Shown in pieces: positions 25,786 through 33,951 of a stretch of DNA of 64,000 bases (position 1 is its first letter; each line of letters starts with the position of its first letter). Source of the stretch: Paraburkholderia heleia NBRC 101817 (GTDB lineage Bacteria > Pseudomonadota > Gammaproteobacteria > Burkholderiales > Burkholderiaceae). Under the pieces are notes generated by a model, which saw only the letters and a program-made list of their open reading frames with translations, had not been told where the DNA came from and ran no database searches. Both the position numbers and the translations under genes were made by a program. The stretch lies in NCBI RefSeq assembly GCF_000739775.1, contig NZ_BBJH01000040.1, positions 1-64,000 on the forward strand, given 5' to 3'.

Positions 25786-26442
25786 TCAGCTACCGACCAT
25801 GCTCGCGGCGATGTTCACGCACAGCCCTAGCACAGAAACGTTGAAATAGAACGACAAGATCGATTGCGCGAGCACGCCGCGCCGCGCGCTGCGCCCGCGC
25901 AGGCCGATATCGGCGGTTTGCGACGCGCAGGCGATCGTGAACGAGAAGTACAGAAAGTCCCAGTAATTCGGCGCGAGCTTTTTGTCGGGAAACGCGAGGG
26001 CGGGTTCGTCGGGATCGGAGCCGTAGTAGAGGCGCGCGTAGTGCAGCGTGAAGATGGTGGGAATCAGGAACCATGCCCCGATGAGCGTGAGTCCCGTGAG
26101 CAGCGAATGCAGCACCTTCGACGCCGTGTCGAGATCCTTCGTCGTGCCCAGTTCGATGACGATGGCGACGATGCTCGCCACCGTTGCGGTGCAGATGAGA
26201 AACAGCACGGTGCCCGCGTTTTCGTCTTCGCGGCGGCCGTTCGCGCGCACGCTCTCCTCGTTTGCGAACACCATGTGCAGCCAGATCAGCACGAGGTAGG
26301 TCCACACCGTTGCGTCCCAGCCGAGCAGGACGCGCGTGGAAGTGCGGATCGAGGCGGGCGCGAGCGCGCCGAGCACGATGCCCACGGCGATGGCGATCAT
26401 CATGTGCGGCCGGTTGCGCAGTACCAGCGGAATGAAGTTCAT
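25786..26442 (-). CDS. DUF1345 family membrane protein
   Basis: A 218-residue integral membrane protein with about five hydrophobic segments, e.g. MMIAIAVGIVLGALAPASIR, WTYLVLIWLHMVF and LFLICTATVASIVAIVIEL. The family signature region NYWDFLYFSFTIACASQTAD near residue 155 and VLAQSILSFYFNVSVLGLCV near the C-terminus are typical of DUF1345. No biochemical function is established for this family that I can name. Start ATG 26442. Three copies of a 10-bp repeat lie just upstream. It is 341 bp upstream of glgE on the same strand. Confidence 0.88.
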   Translation of the reverse strand: MNFIPLVLRNRPHMMIAIAVGIVLGALAPASIRTSTRVLLGWDATVWTYLVLIWLHMVFANEESVRANGRREDENAGTVLFLICTATVASIVAIVIELGTTKDLDTASKVLHSLLTGLTLIGAWFLIPTIFTLHYARLYYGSDPDEPALAFPDKKLAPNYWDFLYFSFTIACASQTADIGLRGRSARRGVLAQSILSFYFNVSVLGLCVNIAASMVGS

Positions 26443-26450
26443 GGCGTGGC

Positions 26451-26490
26451 GCGGGTTGGCGAGAATCGGAGCGGGTTGGCGCGGGTTGGC
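26451..26490. repeat. three direct copies of GCGGGTTGGC
   Basis: The decamer GCGGGTTGGC occurs at 26451-26460, 26471-26480 and 26481-26490, i.e. with 20- and 10-base spacing. It lies 9-48 bases upstream of the DUF1345 start, in its leader or promoter. Confidence 0.85.
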
Positions 26491-26913
26491 AATAGACTGC
26501 GGCGATTCTACCGTGCGTGGCCCGCCAGGGTGACGCGCTGTTCGCTGTTATGCCGGGCATGCGGGCTTTCGGTTTGTCTTATCGGGCCATCAGAGGCTAT
26601 ATTGCTTGCGCAACACGGCGGCGCGCGCTCGCAGCCGGCGCAACCATGGGGCATATGCAGCGATCAGCCTTGAATGACGATAGCAAACGTTCTTCGTATG
26701 GCCGGGTTTCGGGCGCCGCCCGCGCCGGCGGCAAGCGTTTATGCCGCGCTCGAGTCCGATCAGCCGGAACTCGCCTCACGATTCCCTCGTATTGCCGCGA
26801 TGTGCCGTTCTACTGGAAACAGAAACCCGCAGGCGAATAGCGGAGCAACTGGCACGCGCCGTCGCTGAAGCTGGCCGACAAGCTGCGCCACGAGCTTTGA
26901 TGCGAGCCAGACA
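26491..26913. other. intergenic region, no supported gene
   Basis: 423 bp between divergent DUF1345 and cytochrome genes. Short plus-strand frames exist, including one at 26674-26868 with ASRFPRIAAM and a later piece ending KLADKLRHEL in another frame. This could be a decayed small gene, but I recognise no family and claim none. Confidence 0.4.
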
Positions 26914-28077
26914 ATGAAAACAGTGAAGTCCTCCACCGCGAGCACTACGAATCACGAGCGAGAGAGACGCGCGCGTGCCGCCATCGCGGCCGCGCTTTTC
27001 TGCGGCTTTGCGCTCTATATCGCGTGGCATGCCTCGCACGAATCGCAAACGCGTCCCGTCGACGAACTGCCGATGTCCACGGCGCGCGGCGACGACACGT
27101 CGACACTGATTGCGGATGCGGACAAGCCCGAGCTCATCAAGCGCGGCGCCTATCTTGCGCGCATAGGCGACTGCGCAGCGTGCCATACCGCCGACCCAGG
27201 CAGGCCGTATGCGGGTGGCCTGCCCATCAGCACACCGTTTGGAAAAATCTATACGCCGAACATCACGCCGGACCCGGACACCGGCATCGGCCGATGGAGC
27301 GATACCGACTTCATGCGCGCGCTGCACGAAGGCATCGGCAAGGGCGGCGAGCGTCTGTATCCCGCGTTTCCTTACGTCGAATTCACGCGCGTGACCGGGC
27401 AGGACGTGCTCGCGATCCGCGCATATCTGAGTACGGTCGCGCCGGTGCATTACAGGCCGCCCACGAACGAGTTGCGCTTTCCGTTCAACCAGCGCTGGCT
27501 GATGATCTTGTGGAATCTCTTCAACTTCAACGAAGGCCGCTTCGTGCCGGACCCGAAGCAAAGCGCCGAATTCAACCGCGGCGCCTATCTCGTCGAAGGT
27601 CTCGCGCATTGTGAGGCATGCCACACGCCGCGCAACTTCATGCAGGGCCTCAAGACGACCGGCCGTTTCTCGGGCGCGACGCAAGCGGGCTGGCAGGCCT
27701 GCAACATTACGCCCGACCGCACGAGCGGCATCGGCAACCGGGGCGACGACGCGCTGATCTCGTCTCTTTCTACGGGCATTGCCGCGAGCCACGCCAGTGC
27801 AGCAGGCCCCGTGGCCGACGTGGTCCAGCACTCGACACAATATCTGACACATGAGGACCTGCGTTCGATCGTGGCATACCTGCGCGCGTTGCCGCCGGTT
27901 TCGGGCGGCGTGAGGCGTCAAACAAAGGACAGCGATGTGCTGATGCCGGCATTCGGTGATGAATTGAACACCGAACAGGTGGCGGCCATTTCCAGCTACG
28001 TGATCAATCAGTTCGGCAATCCGCAGACCTCCATCACGGCTGCCCAGGTCGCGGCGCTGCGCGCCCAGCCTCGGTAA
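26914..28077 (+). CDS. membrane-anchored di-haem cytochrome c that lacks the usual third haem motif
   Basis: A 387-residue periplasmic cytochrome with an N-terminal anchor (about residues 20-38). It resembles the cytochrome subunits of membrane alcohol/aldehyde dehydrogenases and isoquinoline-type oxidoreductases, which normally have three haem domains. Two CXXCH motifs are present: CAACH (87-91) and CEACH (233-237), each in its family context (YLARIGDCAACHTAD; RGAYLVEGLAHCEACHTPRN). After YLRALPPVSGG the protein jumps directly to VRRQTKDSDVLMPAFG, the final part of the third domain, so the segment with the third CXXCH is missing in frame. The position often Met in GPMAEV of domain 2 is Val300. 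It is monocistronic here, with no dehydrogenase gene beside it, so its electron donor is unknown. Confidence 0.85.
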   Translation: MKTVKSSTASTTNHERERRARAAIAAALFCGFALYIAWHASHESQTRPVDELPMSTARGDDTSTLIADADKPELIKRGAYLARIGDCAACHTADPGRPYAGGLPISTPFGKIYTPNITPDPDTGIGRWSDTDFMRALHEGIGKGGERLYPAFPYVEFTRVTGQDVLAIRAYLSTVAPVHYRPPTNELRFPFNQRWLMILWNLFNFNEGRFVPDPKQSAEFNRGAYLVEGLAHCEACHTPRNFMQGLKTTGRFSGATQAGWQACNITPDRTSGIGNRGDDALISSLSTGIAASHASAAGPVADVVQHSTQYLTHEDLRSIVAYLRALPPVSGGVRRQTKDSDVLMPAFGDELNTEQVAAISSYVINQFGNPQTSITAAQVAALRAQPR

Positions 28078-28257
28078 CGCTGGCGCGACGGGGCTTTGCG
28101 CTGCGTTTGCGCCGGCAGTCGCATCTGGAAATGCGCATGCTTTGAGAGCAGGCACGCCGCTTGCATGGGGTCTACCTCGTGACGCGCCTGTCGCGATCGA
28201 TTTTTTTACGATATTTGGCGCTCATAGGGTCCACTCACACAGCGCTATGATGAAGTA

Positions 28258-28998
28258 ATGACGCATACACCCGACGCTCTCGTGCAGCACCATGCCGCCA
28301 ACCTTGCAGGTCGCGACTTCGTAGTAGGCGACCTGCATGGTTGCGTGGAGGCGTTGCGCTATCTTTTGCGCGAAGTCGAGTTCGATACCTCGCGCGACCG
28401 GCTGTTTTCGGTAGGCGATCTCGTTGACCGGGGCGAGCGCGAGCAGTGCGAACAGGCGCTCGCGCTGCTCGACAAGCCATGGTTCTACGCCGTGCTCGGC
28501 AATCACGAAGACGCGCTGTGCGCCGTGGCCGAAGGGCGGATGCCGCGCAACCGCTGGTACGGCATCGGCGGCGGCTGGGCGCAGAGCGTGCCCGACGCCG
28601 AACTCGTGCATTACGCGCAACGCCTGCGCCAGTTGCCGCTTGCGCGCGTGGTGGGCGAGGGCGAGAAGCGCTTCAATATCATCCACGCGGAATTTTTTGG
28701 CGACGACGCCGCGCTCGACAGCGGCCAGTTCGATTCCGACGTGCGCGAACGCATGCTTTGGGGCCGCGATCTCGTGCTCGGTACAGGCGATCCGACACGC
28801 CACGGACTCTCGCTCACGTTCTGCGGGCATACGCCGGTGCGCGAAGTGCGGCAGATCGGCGCGCAGGTGTTCATCGACACCGGAGCGTTCATCACCGAAG
28901 GACGCCTCACCATGGTCGAGGCGCTGACGTCGCGCGTCTGGTCCGTCCCGCAGGTCGAAGCGCTCGCGCACGGCGCGGCCGCGATCGTGCTGCCCTGA
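28258..28998 (+). CDS. PrpA/lambda-type serine/threonine protein phosphatase
   Basis: A 246-residue metallophosphoesterase with the three PPP-family metal and phosphate motifs in order: GDLHGC (near residue 24), GDLVDRG (near 52) and GNHED (near 81), plus later His ligands in NIIHAEFFGD and CGHTPVREV. Proteins of this size and pattern in proteobacteria are PrpA-like or phage-lambda-phosphatase-like enzymes that dephosphorylate proteins using Mn2+. It is cytoplasmic and appears monocistronic. It converges on the RES toxin gene with a 44-bp gap containing the small inverted repeat GCCAG/CTGGC. Substrates are unknown. Confidence 0.88.
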   Translation: MTHTPDALVQHHAANLAGRDFVVGDLHGCVEALRYLLREVEFDTSRDRLFSVGDLVDRGEREQCEQALALLDKPWFYAVLGNHEDALCAVAEGRMPRNRWYGIGGGWAQSVPDAELVHYAQRLRQLPLARVVGEGEKRFNIIHAEFFGDDAALDSGQFDSDVRERMLWGRDLVLGTGDPTRHGLSLTFCGHTPVREVRQIGAQVFIDTGAFITEGRLTMVEALTSRVWSVPQVEALAHGAAAIVLP

Positions 28999-29042
28999 AG
29001 CCAGGGGCCTGGCGTCTGCCGGTCTCCCGTTGGCCGCTCGGG

Positions 29043-29744
29043 TTATACGATGCGGTTCAACTCGAACACCATGTCGACGGTGTGTCCATTCCAGTTGTAT
29101 TCCAGATATGCCGCGTGATGGCACGCGCGCAACAGCGTCGTGCTGAGGGCGGCGAGACATTCGCCGCCCTCGTCGCGCACCGACGGATACGCAATGCCTG
29201 GCGCACGCGCCTCGCGGGCGGCGCGGCCCAGCGCCTGGCCGGACGTGTAGTCGTCGGGCGAGAGCACGCCCGGGTCGAGTGCGGGGTCGTCGCGCAGATC
29301 GATCACTTCCCCATGTGCGATCACCGTATAGAGCCGCATTTGCTGGCGGATGGGCGGCTCGTTCGTGGCCGCGAGAAAAAGCCCGGAGTGGTAGCGCGTT
29401 TCCGCCACGGCGGTCGCGCGCGAGCGCGCGCAGTAGAACACGCCGTAGGTGCCGTCGGAAAAGCGGCTGCCCTGCGGATTCAAGTGCGTGAAGGCGGCCA
29501 TGATCGGCCCGTAACCGGGGCCGAAGCGGCGCTCCTCGCGCGGCACGAGGTCGAGGTCGCCGGTTTCGGTGCGCAGGCGGTCGTTGGTGAGCGCCTCGAG
29601 CGCGTAAAGCGCCTCGAAGTCGTCCGCGGAAGCCACGCGGTCGAACAGGTTCACGGCGGGAAACCGGGTAGGAATCACCCTGAACGCGGGCGACCACGCG
29701 AGCTGCGCGCTGCGCCAGCGGTCTTGCCAGTTCGTTTGCGTCAC
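29043..29744 (-). CDS. RES-domain toxin
   Basis: A 233-residue RES-family protein, the toxin of RES/Xre toxin-antitoxin pairs. RES toxins known in other bacteria deplete NAD+. The core begins AFRVIPTRFPAVNLFDR and includes GTYGVFYCARSRATAVAETR, with the conserved Glu, and a late YPSVRDEGGECLAAL with the conserved Ser region. The frame is open further upstream, but GTG 29744 gives a 4-bp GTGA overlap with the antitoxin stop and a normal RES length. It is transcribed after the antitoxin, as usual for this family. Confidence 0.9.
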   Translation of the reverse strand: MTQTNWQDRWRSAQLAWSPAFRVIPTRFPAVNLFDRVASADDFEALYALEALTNDRLRTETGDLDLVPREERRFGPGYGPIMAAFTHLNPQGSRFSDGTYGVFYCARSRATAVAETRYHSGLFLAATNEPPIRQQMRLYTVIAHGEVIDLRDDPALDPGVLSPDDYTSGQALGRAAREARAPGIAYPSVRDEGGECLAALSTTLLRACHHAAYLEYNWNGHTVDMVFELNRIV

Positions 29745-30169
29745 GCCCAGCCGCCTCGCATTGCGTCGAGATACTGGCGCACCGCCACGAGGTCGCTGAC
29801 GTTGCCGGCCAGCATGCGGTCGAGCGCGCGCCGTCCGCCAAAGGGCGGCGCGCTGTTGGGACGCTTGATCCAGGCGTCGGCGGAGGCGGGTTGGGGCAGG
29901 AGAATCTGTAGCGCCTTGTAGATGCCGAGCAGCAGCGAAAGGCGTTCGAGCGTGTCGCGGCCGAGCCGGGCGGTTTGCGGGGACTGCTTCCACTTGAAGA
30001 ACGTGGATCGGCCCGGCGAGCCGAGCAGAATAATCTGCTCTTCGGCGCTCAGGTCCCAGTCGCTCGCTATGCGGAAGAACGCCCTGAGCCCCGCTGCCGA
30101 CATTTCGGTGAGCGAGGGCTCGGCGCCGGGACGTCGCGACGGCGTGACGGAAGCAGTGGCGGAAGGCAT
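29741..30169 (-). CDS. Xre/MbcA/ParS-type antitoxin
   Basis: A 142-residue antitoxin. The N-terminal half carries a Xre-like helix-turn-helix (LSAEEQIILLGSPGRSTFFK, then RLGRDTLERLSLLLGIYKAL). The C-terminal half (from about residue 95) is the MbcA/ParS toxin-binding region with APPFGGRRALDRMLAGNVSD and a closing VRQYLDAMRGG. Such proteins block RES toxins and repress their own promoter. The ATG 30169 follows an AGGAC ribosome-binding site. Promoter and palindrome lie at 30202-30229. Confidence 0.92.
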   Translation of the reverse strand: MPSATASVTPSRRPGAEPSLTEMSAAGLRAFFRIASDWDLSAEEQIILLGSPGRSTFFKWKQSPQTARLGRDTLERLSLLLGIYKALQILLPQPASADAWIKRPNSAPPFGGRRALDRMLAGNVSDLVAVRQYLDAMRGGWA

Positions 30170-30201
30170 GGTGGTCGAGTCCTGAATTGAACTTTTAGTA
30201 G

Positions 30202-30229
30202 ATATTAGTCCATATATGGATTATTGCAA
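30202..30229 (-). promoter_or_regulatory. toxin-antitoxin promoter with palindromic operator
   Basis: On the minus strand TTGCAA (30229-30224) and TAATAT (30207-30202) are spaced by 16 bases. The spacer holds the perfect 12-bp palindrome TCCATATATGGA (30209-30220). The region is strikingly AT-rich. A palindrome between -35 and -10 fits autorepression by the Xre antitoxin. A perfect TATAAT on the plus strand at 30242-30247 may serve the divergent gene. Confidence 0.65.
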
Positions 30230-30287
30230 GTTTTGACTCGGTATAATTCTCGCCGGACATTGGGACGGCATTGGGGAGGGACGCGGG

Positions 30288-30785
30288 GTGCGGGCAGGCA
30301 TATTGGTCGCGGCGATGGTTTTTGCCGCGCCGGTTTGGGCATGGGGACAGGGGAAGGCGGCCGGAGCGCATGCAGGGCAGGGCGCGACGGCTGCGCGACA
30401 GCTGCATGGCGGGCAGGTGTCCAAAGCGCGTGGCGGCCACGCCGGGGCGGCTTTGCACACGGCCGGACGTCATACGCACGCGATGGGTTCCACGCACGCG
30501 AGCACCCCGCGCGATGTCGCGAAGGCCGGCAAGCCGTCGCACGCGGCGAAGGACCACGCTGCGGCGCAGCGGCACACGCCTGGCGAGGCCCACGCGGCCG
30601 CACGCTCCCATCATCCGGCTTCTGGCGCGGTGCCCGCGCCCAAAACCGTCACGCAAAAGCGCCCCGCGCCGAAGCCCGCCGCCGTGCGGCCCGTGCCACG
30701 CCACAAGCTCGTGGTGGATGCACCGCCGCCGCGCATCCAGCGTGCGATTCCCATGCCGCACGCGTTGCCGCCCATCCTGAGCTGA
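30288..30785 (+). CDS. Ala/His-rich exported protein of unknown function
   Basis: A 165-residue protein that I do not recognise. It starts at GTG 30288, supported by GGAGG at 30275-30279. Residues 1-20 (RAGILVAAMVFAAPVWAWG) look like a signal peptide, so it is probably periplasmic or secreted. The rest is low-complexity, rich in Ala, His, Gly, Lys and Pro, without predicted hydrophobic core, and ends with a Pro/Arg-rich tail (RIQRAIPMPHALPPILS). The His content suggests metal or polyanion binding, but that is a guess. It is transcribed divergently from the toxin-antitoxin genes and convergently with a LysR gene. Codon use fits the chromosome, which supports a real gene, but the similarly open overlapping frames call for care. 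Confidence 0.6.
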   Translation: MRAGILVAAMVFAAPVWAWGQGKAAGAHAGQGATAARQLHGGQVSKARGGHAGAALHTAGRHTHAMGSTHASTPRDVAKAGKPSHAAKDHAAAQRHTPGEAHAAARSHHPASGAVPAPKTVTQKRPAPKPAAVRPVPRHKLVVDAPPPRIQRAIPMPHALPPILS

Positions 30786-30796
30786 GCGCCATCCAG

Positions 30797-30823
30797 GGGC
30801 CTGTAATTAGCGTGAACAGGCCC
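30797..30823. terminator. hairpin between convergent genes
   Basis: Inverted repeat GGGCCTGT (30797-30804) and ACAGGCCC (30816-30823) with an 11-base loop, between the exported-protein gene and the end of the LysR gene. There is no T-run. Confidence 0.4.
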
Positions 30824-31674
30824 TACCCTGGGCCGAGCCCCGACACGAGCAATTGCAGCGTTGCCGCGGTTCGTGTTTCGCGTACCCGCGAGTGAAGCAG
30901 GACCTGCGACACCGGCAGCGCGGGCAAACCGAGCCGCGCGCCGACGTCGATCAGCTCGCGCGGCGCGACCCGGCGCGCCAGCGGCGAGACCGCGAGCCCT
31001 GCGGCCAGCGCCGCGCCCACCGCGGCGACACCGCCGCCCACGAACACTTCGGTCCAGGCCACGCCAGCGGCGTCGAGCGCGCGAATCGCCGCCGCCCGCA
31101 CCGCGCATGGCGCGGCGAGCAGCGCGAGCGGCAGCGCCGCGCCGGGCGGCCATTGCCATTGCGGCGCGGCGAGCCAGACCAGCGGCTCCCCGAAGAGCCG
31201 GCGGGCATCGCCGCGCGGCGCCTCTTCTTCCTCCTGACGGACGATGACGGCATCGAGCCGCCGCTCGTCGAACTGTGCAAGCAGTTGCGCCGAGAGCCCC
31301 AGATGCAGTTCGATCACGAGGCCCGGATCATGAACGCGAAGCTGGGCGAGCTGGCGGGCCAGGTTGGCGTCCGCAACGTGCTCGCTCAGACCAAGCGCGA
31401 GGCGCCGCTCGTCGCCCGAAAGCGCCCTGAGCGCGCGCTCGTGTGCGCCCAGCAGGTCGCGCGCCGCGGCGAGGAACGTGAGGCCATCCGTCGAAAGCCG
31501 CACGACGCGCGGCGTGCGTTCGAGCAATTGCTTGCCCAGATGCGCCTCGAGGCGCTTGAGCTTGAGGCTCACGGCCGATTGCGTGGTGTCGAGGGCGTCG
31601 GCGGCGCGCGTGAAGCTGCGCAGTTCGGCGACGAGCACGAAGGCGCGCACGGCGTCGAGATCCAGTGGTTTCAT
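30823..31674 (-). CDS. LysR-family transcriptional regulator
   Basis: A 283-residue LysR protein. The N-terminal winged helix is clear: DLDAVRAFVLVAELRSFTRA, then ALDTTQSAVSLKLKRLEAHL and LLERTPRVVRLSTDG. The effector-binding domain follows from about residue 90. It is divergent from a tautomerase gene with about 100 bp between starts, the standard arrangement for a LysR regulator and its target. Effector unknown. Confidence 0.92.
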   Translation of the reverse strand: MKPLDLDAVRAFVLVAELRSFTRAADALDTTQSAVSLKLKRLEAHLGKQLLERTPRVVRLSTDGLTFLAAARDLLGAHERALRALSGDERRLALGLSEHVADANLARQLAQLRVHDPGLVIELHLGLSAQLLAQFDERRLDAVIVRQEEEEAPRGDARRLFGEPLVWLAAPQWQWPPGAALPLALLAAPCAVRAAAIRALDAAGVAWTEVFVGGGVAAVGAALAAGLAVSPLARRVAPRELIDVGARLGLPALPVSQVLLHSRVRETRTAATLQLLVSGLGPG

Positions 31675-31696
31675 TTCAGATGGAAATGGATGAAAT

Positions 31697-31726
31697 ATCT
31701 ATCTATGCCTGTTTATTATGATAGAT
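31697..31726. promoter_or_regulatory. candidate LysR binding site
   Basis: Interrupted inverted repeat ATCTATC (31697-31703) / GATAGAT (31720-31726) in an AT-rich patch between the divergent LysR and tautomerase genes. Confidence 0.5.
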
Positions 31727-31774
31727 CGCACCTAAGCTGATGTCATGTCAAACCCGCCTAAACAGGAGATCGAC

Positions 31775-32158
31775 ATGCCGTTCACCCGTATCGCGGTTCG
31801 CGCAGGCAAGCCCGCCACGTATCGCAAGGCCCTCACACAAGGCATTCATCAAGCGCTGATGGAGGTGTTCAAGGCGCCTGAAGACGACATCTTCATGATC
31901 ATCACCGAGCACGATGCCGATAACTTCGTGTTCGGGCGGCATTACCTCGGAGTCGAGCGCAGCGACGATCTGGTCATGATTCAGATCGCCGTGAACAACA
32001 CGCGCGGGCAGGATCAGAAGAAGGCACTGTTCGCGCAGATTGCCGAAAACCTCGCGCGCGATCCGGGGGTGAGGCGCGAGGACGTGTTCGTGAATCTCGT
32101 GGATGTCGCGCGGGAGAACTGGTCGTTTGGCAATGGAGTGGCACAGTACGCGACCTGA
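31775..32158 (+). CDS. tautomerase family protein
   Basis: A 127-residue tautomerase-superfamily protein. The chosen ATG 31775 is followed directly by Pro (MPFTRIAVRAG), and the N-terminal Pro exposed after Met removal is the catalytic base of this superfamily. An AGGAG lies at 31764-31768. An upstream ATG would bury that Pro and is rejected. Longer than the ~62-residue 4-oxalocrotonate tautomerases, it matches the 4-OT-like proteins of about 125-130 residues, with DDIFMIITEHDADNFVFG and DVFVNLVDVARENWSFGNG near the end. Substrate unknown. It is probably regulated by the divergent LysR protein. Confidence 0.88.
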   Translation: MPFTRIAVRAGKPATYRKALTQGIHQALMEVFKAPEDDIFMIITEHDADNFVFGRHYLGVERSDDLVMIQIAVNNTRGQDQKKALFAQIAENLARDPGVRREDVFVNLVDVARENWSFGNGVAQYAT

Positions 32159-32177
32159 GCGCGGAGCCTGACGCCGC

Positions 32178-33269
32178 CTACAGAGCCCGACTCACCAGCA
32201 ACGGATCGACCACCCCAATCGCCTCCGCATCCCGGCTCGCATAGGGCAGTTTATGCAGCACGAATCGCATGGCATTGAGCCGCGCGCGCTTCTTGCAATC
32301 GGAGCGAACGACCGTCCACGGCGCATCGGCGGTGTCTGTCTGCGAGAACATCGCCTCTTTCGCCTGCGTGTACGCGTCCCACTTGTCGAGCGAAGCGAGA
32401 TCGACAGGACTCAGCTTCCATTGCTTGAGCGGGTGCACCTTGCGTTCCTTGAAGCGCCGCCGCTGCTCGCCACGGCTTACCGAAAACCAGAACTTGATCA
32501 GATGGATGCCGCTGCGAATCAACTGCCGTTCGAACGCCGGCGCCTGCTGCATGAAATCGGCATATTCATCGGGCGTGCAGAAGCCCATGACATGCTCGAC
32601 GCCCGCGCGGTTGTACCAGGAGCGATCGAACAGCACGATTTCTCCCGCCGAAGGCAGATGCTGCACATAGCGCTGGAAATACCACTGGCCGCGCTCGACT
32701 TCGGTGGGTTTTTCGAGCGCGACGACGCGTGCGCCGCGCGGGTTCATATGCTCCATGAAGCGCTTGATCGTGCCGCCCTTGCCGGCTGCGTCGCGGCCCT
32801 CGAACAGGATCACCACGCGCTGACCCGTTTCGCGCACCCACGCCTGGAGCTTGAGCAGCTCGACCTGCAGCCGATACTTCTGGCGCTCGTAGGCGCGCCG
32901 CGACATCAGATTGCGATACGGATAGCCGCCTTCGCGCCAGCCAGAGGCGAGTTCATCGTCGGGGTGGCGCGTGCGCGAGTTGCGCCAGTCGGCAGGATTG
33001 CCTTCGAGGATCAGGCTGCGCAACCGGGCGGCTTCGTCGGGCGACATGCCTTGCATCAACGCCGCGATCGACTCGATCAACATGGCGGGCGGATTGCCCT
33101 CGGCATGGGTGCGTGCGACGAGATCGTGGACAGCGCCAGCGATGGCCTCGCTCGAGGATTCGACGGCACTGTCGACGGTGCGCAACTCGGCGCTGTGCGG
33201 CGTGACGAGCGGCAGTCGTGCGGCGGGGCCGATGGTGTCGGAAGCGGAGCAGGGAATGGATTTGGGCAT
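32178..33269 (-). CDS. ppk2: polyphosphate kinase 2
   Basis: PPK2 uses polyphosphate to phosphorylate nucleoside diphosphates or monophosphates. The 363-residue protein has Walker A GRDAAGKGGTIKR (from residue 158), the Walker-B-like EIVLFDRSWYNRAGVE (near 210-225) and a lid-region FWFSVSRGEQRRRFKER. The first ~95 residues are a variable extension. It looks like the class I, single-domain type, which favours nucleoside diphosphates, but the class assignment is inferred. Its gene neighbours (DUF465 small protein, CHAD protein) suggest a polyphosphate-related locus. Confidence 0.93.
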   Translation of the reverse strand: MPKSIPCSASDTIGPAARLPLVTPHSAELRTVDSAVESSSEAIAGAVHDLVARTHAEGNPPAMLIESIAALMQGMSPDEAARLRSLILEGNPADWRNSRTRHPDDELASGWREGGYPYRNLMSRRAYERQKYRLQVELLKLQAWVRETGQRVVILFEGRDAAGKGGTIKRFMEHMNPRGARVVALEKPTEVERGQWYFQRYVQHLPSAGEIVLFDRSWYNRAGVEHVMGFCTPDEYADFMQQAPAFERQLIRSGIHLIKFWFSVSRGEQRRRFKERKVHPLKQWKLSPVDLASLDKWDAYTQAKEAMFSQTDTADAPWTVVRSDCKKRARLNAMRFVLHKLPYASRDAEAIGVVDPLLVSRAL

Positions 33270-33491
33270 GGTGTCGGCGGGTGCGGAGATGGGACTGCGT
33301 GCGGAGTGACTCGCATCCAGGGCGGGCGCATCGAAGAAGGCAGGCGCATCGAAGCGCGAGCGGCAACGGCGCGCAGGGAAGTCGTCGCGGCTTGAAGGGC
33401 AGGGCAGCGCCGAGGCAAAAGCCGGCGCGCCGATGGCCGGCGCCAGTCAACTGCCGGCCAACTGCCGGCCAACGCTGGACGCCGCCAGGTT

Positions 33492-33710
33492 TCAGGCGTT
33501 TGCCGCCCTTTTGAGGATGAGGTAAAGCGAGTCCTTGAGTTGAAGCTTTTCCTTTTTCAGCTTCTCCACTTCCGTGCCGTGCGAAGCCGCGACACCCGCC
33601 TCCAAGTTCTTGATCTGCTGGTCGAGTTCGTTGTGACGATGGAAAATCCGGGCGAAATGTTCGTCCTGGATCTTGAGGCGCGAAATCAAATCTCTGTACT
33701 CTGGGAACAC
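33492..33710 (-). CDS. DUF465/YdcH-family small protein
   Basis: A 72-residue helical protein. GTG 33710 is chosen because the family begins FPEYRDLISRLK and GGAG sits six bases upstream; the open frame continues much further without family similarity. It is mostly charged coiled coil: HFARIFHRHNELDQQIKNLE, then VEKLKKEKLQLKDSLYLILK. The family is widespread in proteobacteria and has no agreed function. The 222 bp between this gene and ppk2 hold no gene, only a short duplicated ACTGCCGGCCA. Confidence 0.88.
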   Translation of the reverse strand: MFPEYRDLISRLKIQDEHFARIFHRHNELDQQIKNLEAGVAASHGTEVEKLKKEKLQLKDSLYLILKRAANA

Positions 33711-33951
33711 TCGATACTCCTTGCAGACTGGCAAAATTAGACCCATTGAAACGTAATTATTTTTCCACCGTCCAGTCTTGGCAGTCTTGACCCTCATCAG
33801 ACTCCGGCTTCCCGCGGGGTCAGGGACGTTACCTGGGGCATCGAGGCGCGCTCGCGTGTACCATCGATCGCGTCGTCGCAGTTCCCTGGCTCTCCCATCC
33901 GCTTGCACTGTTTCAAGCCGTCGCGCCCGCCCACAGAACCCTGGAGCGTTC

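Noticed and set aside
28999..29042. Small inverted repeat GCCAG/CTGGC between phosphatase and RES genes as a terminator
   Set aside because: The stem is only five base pairs and no T-run follows.
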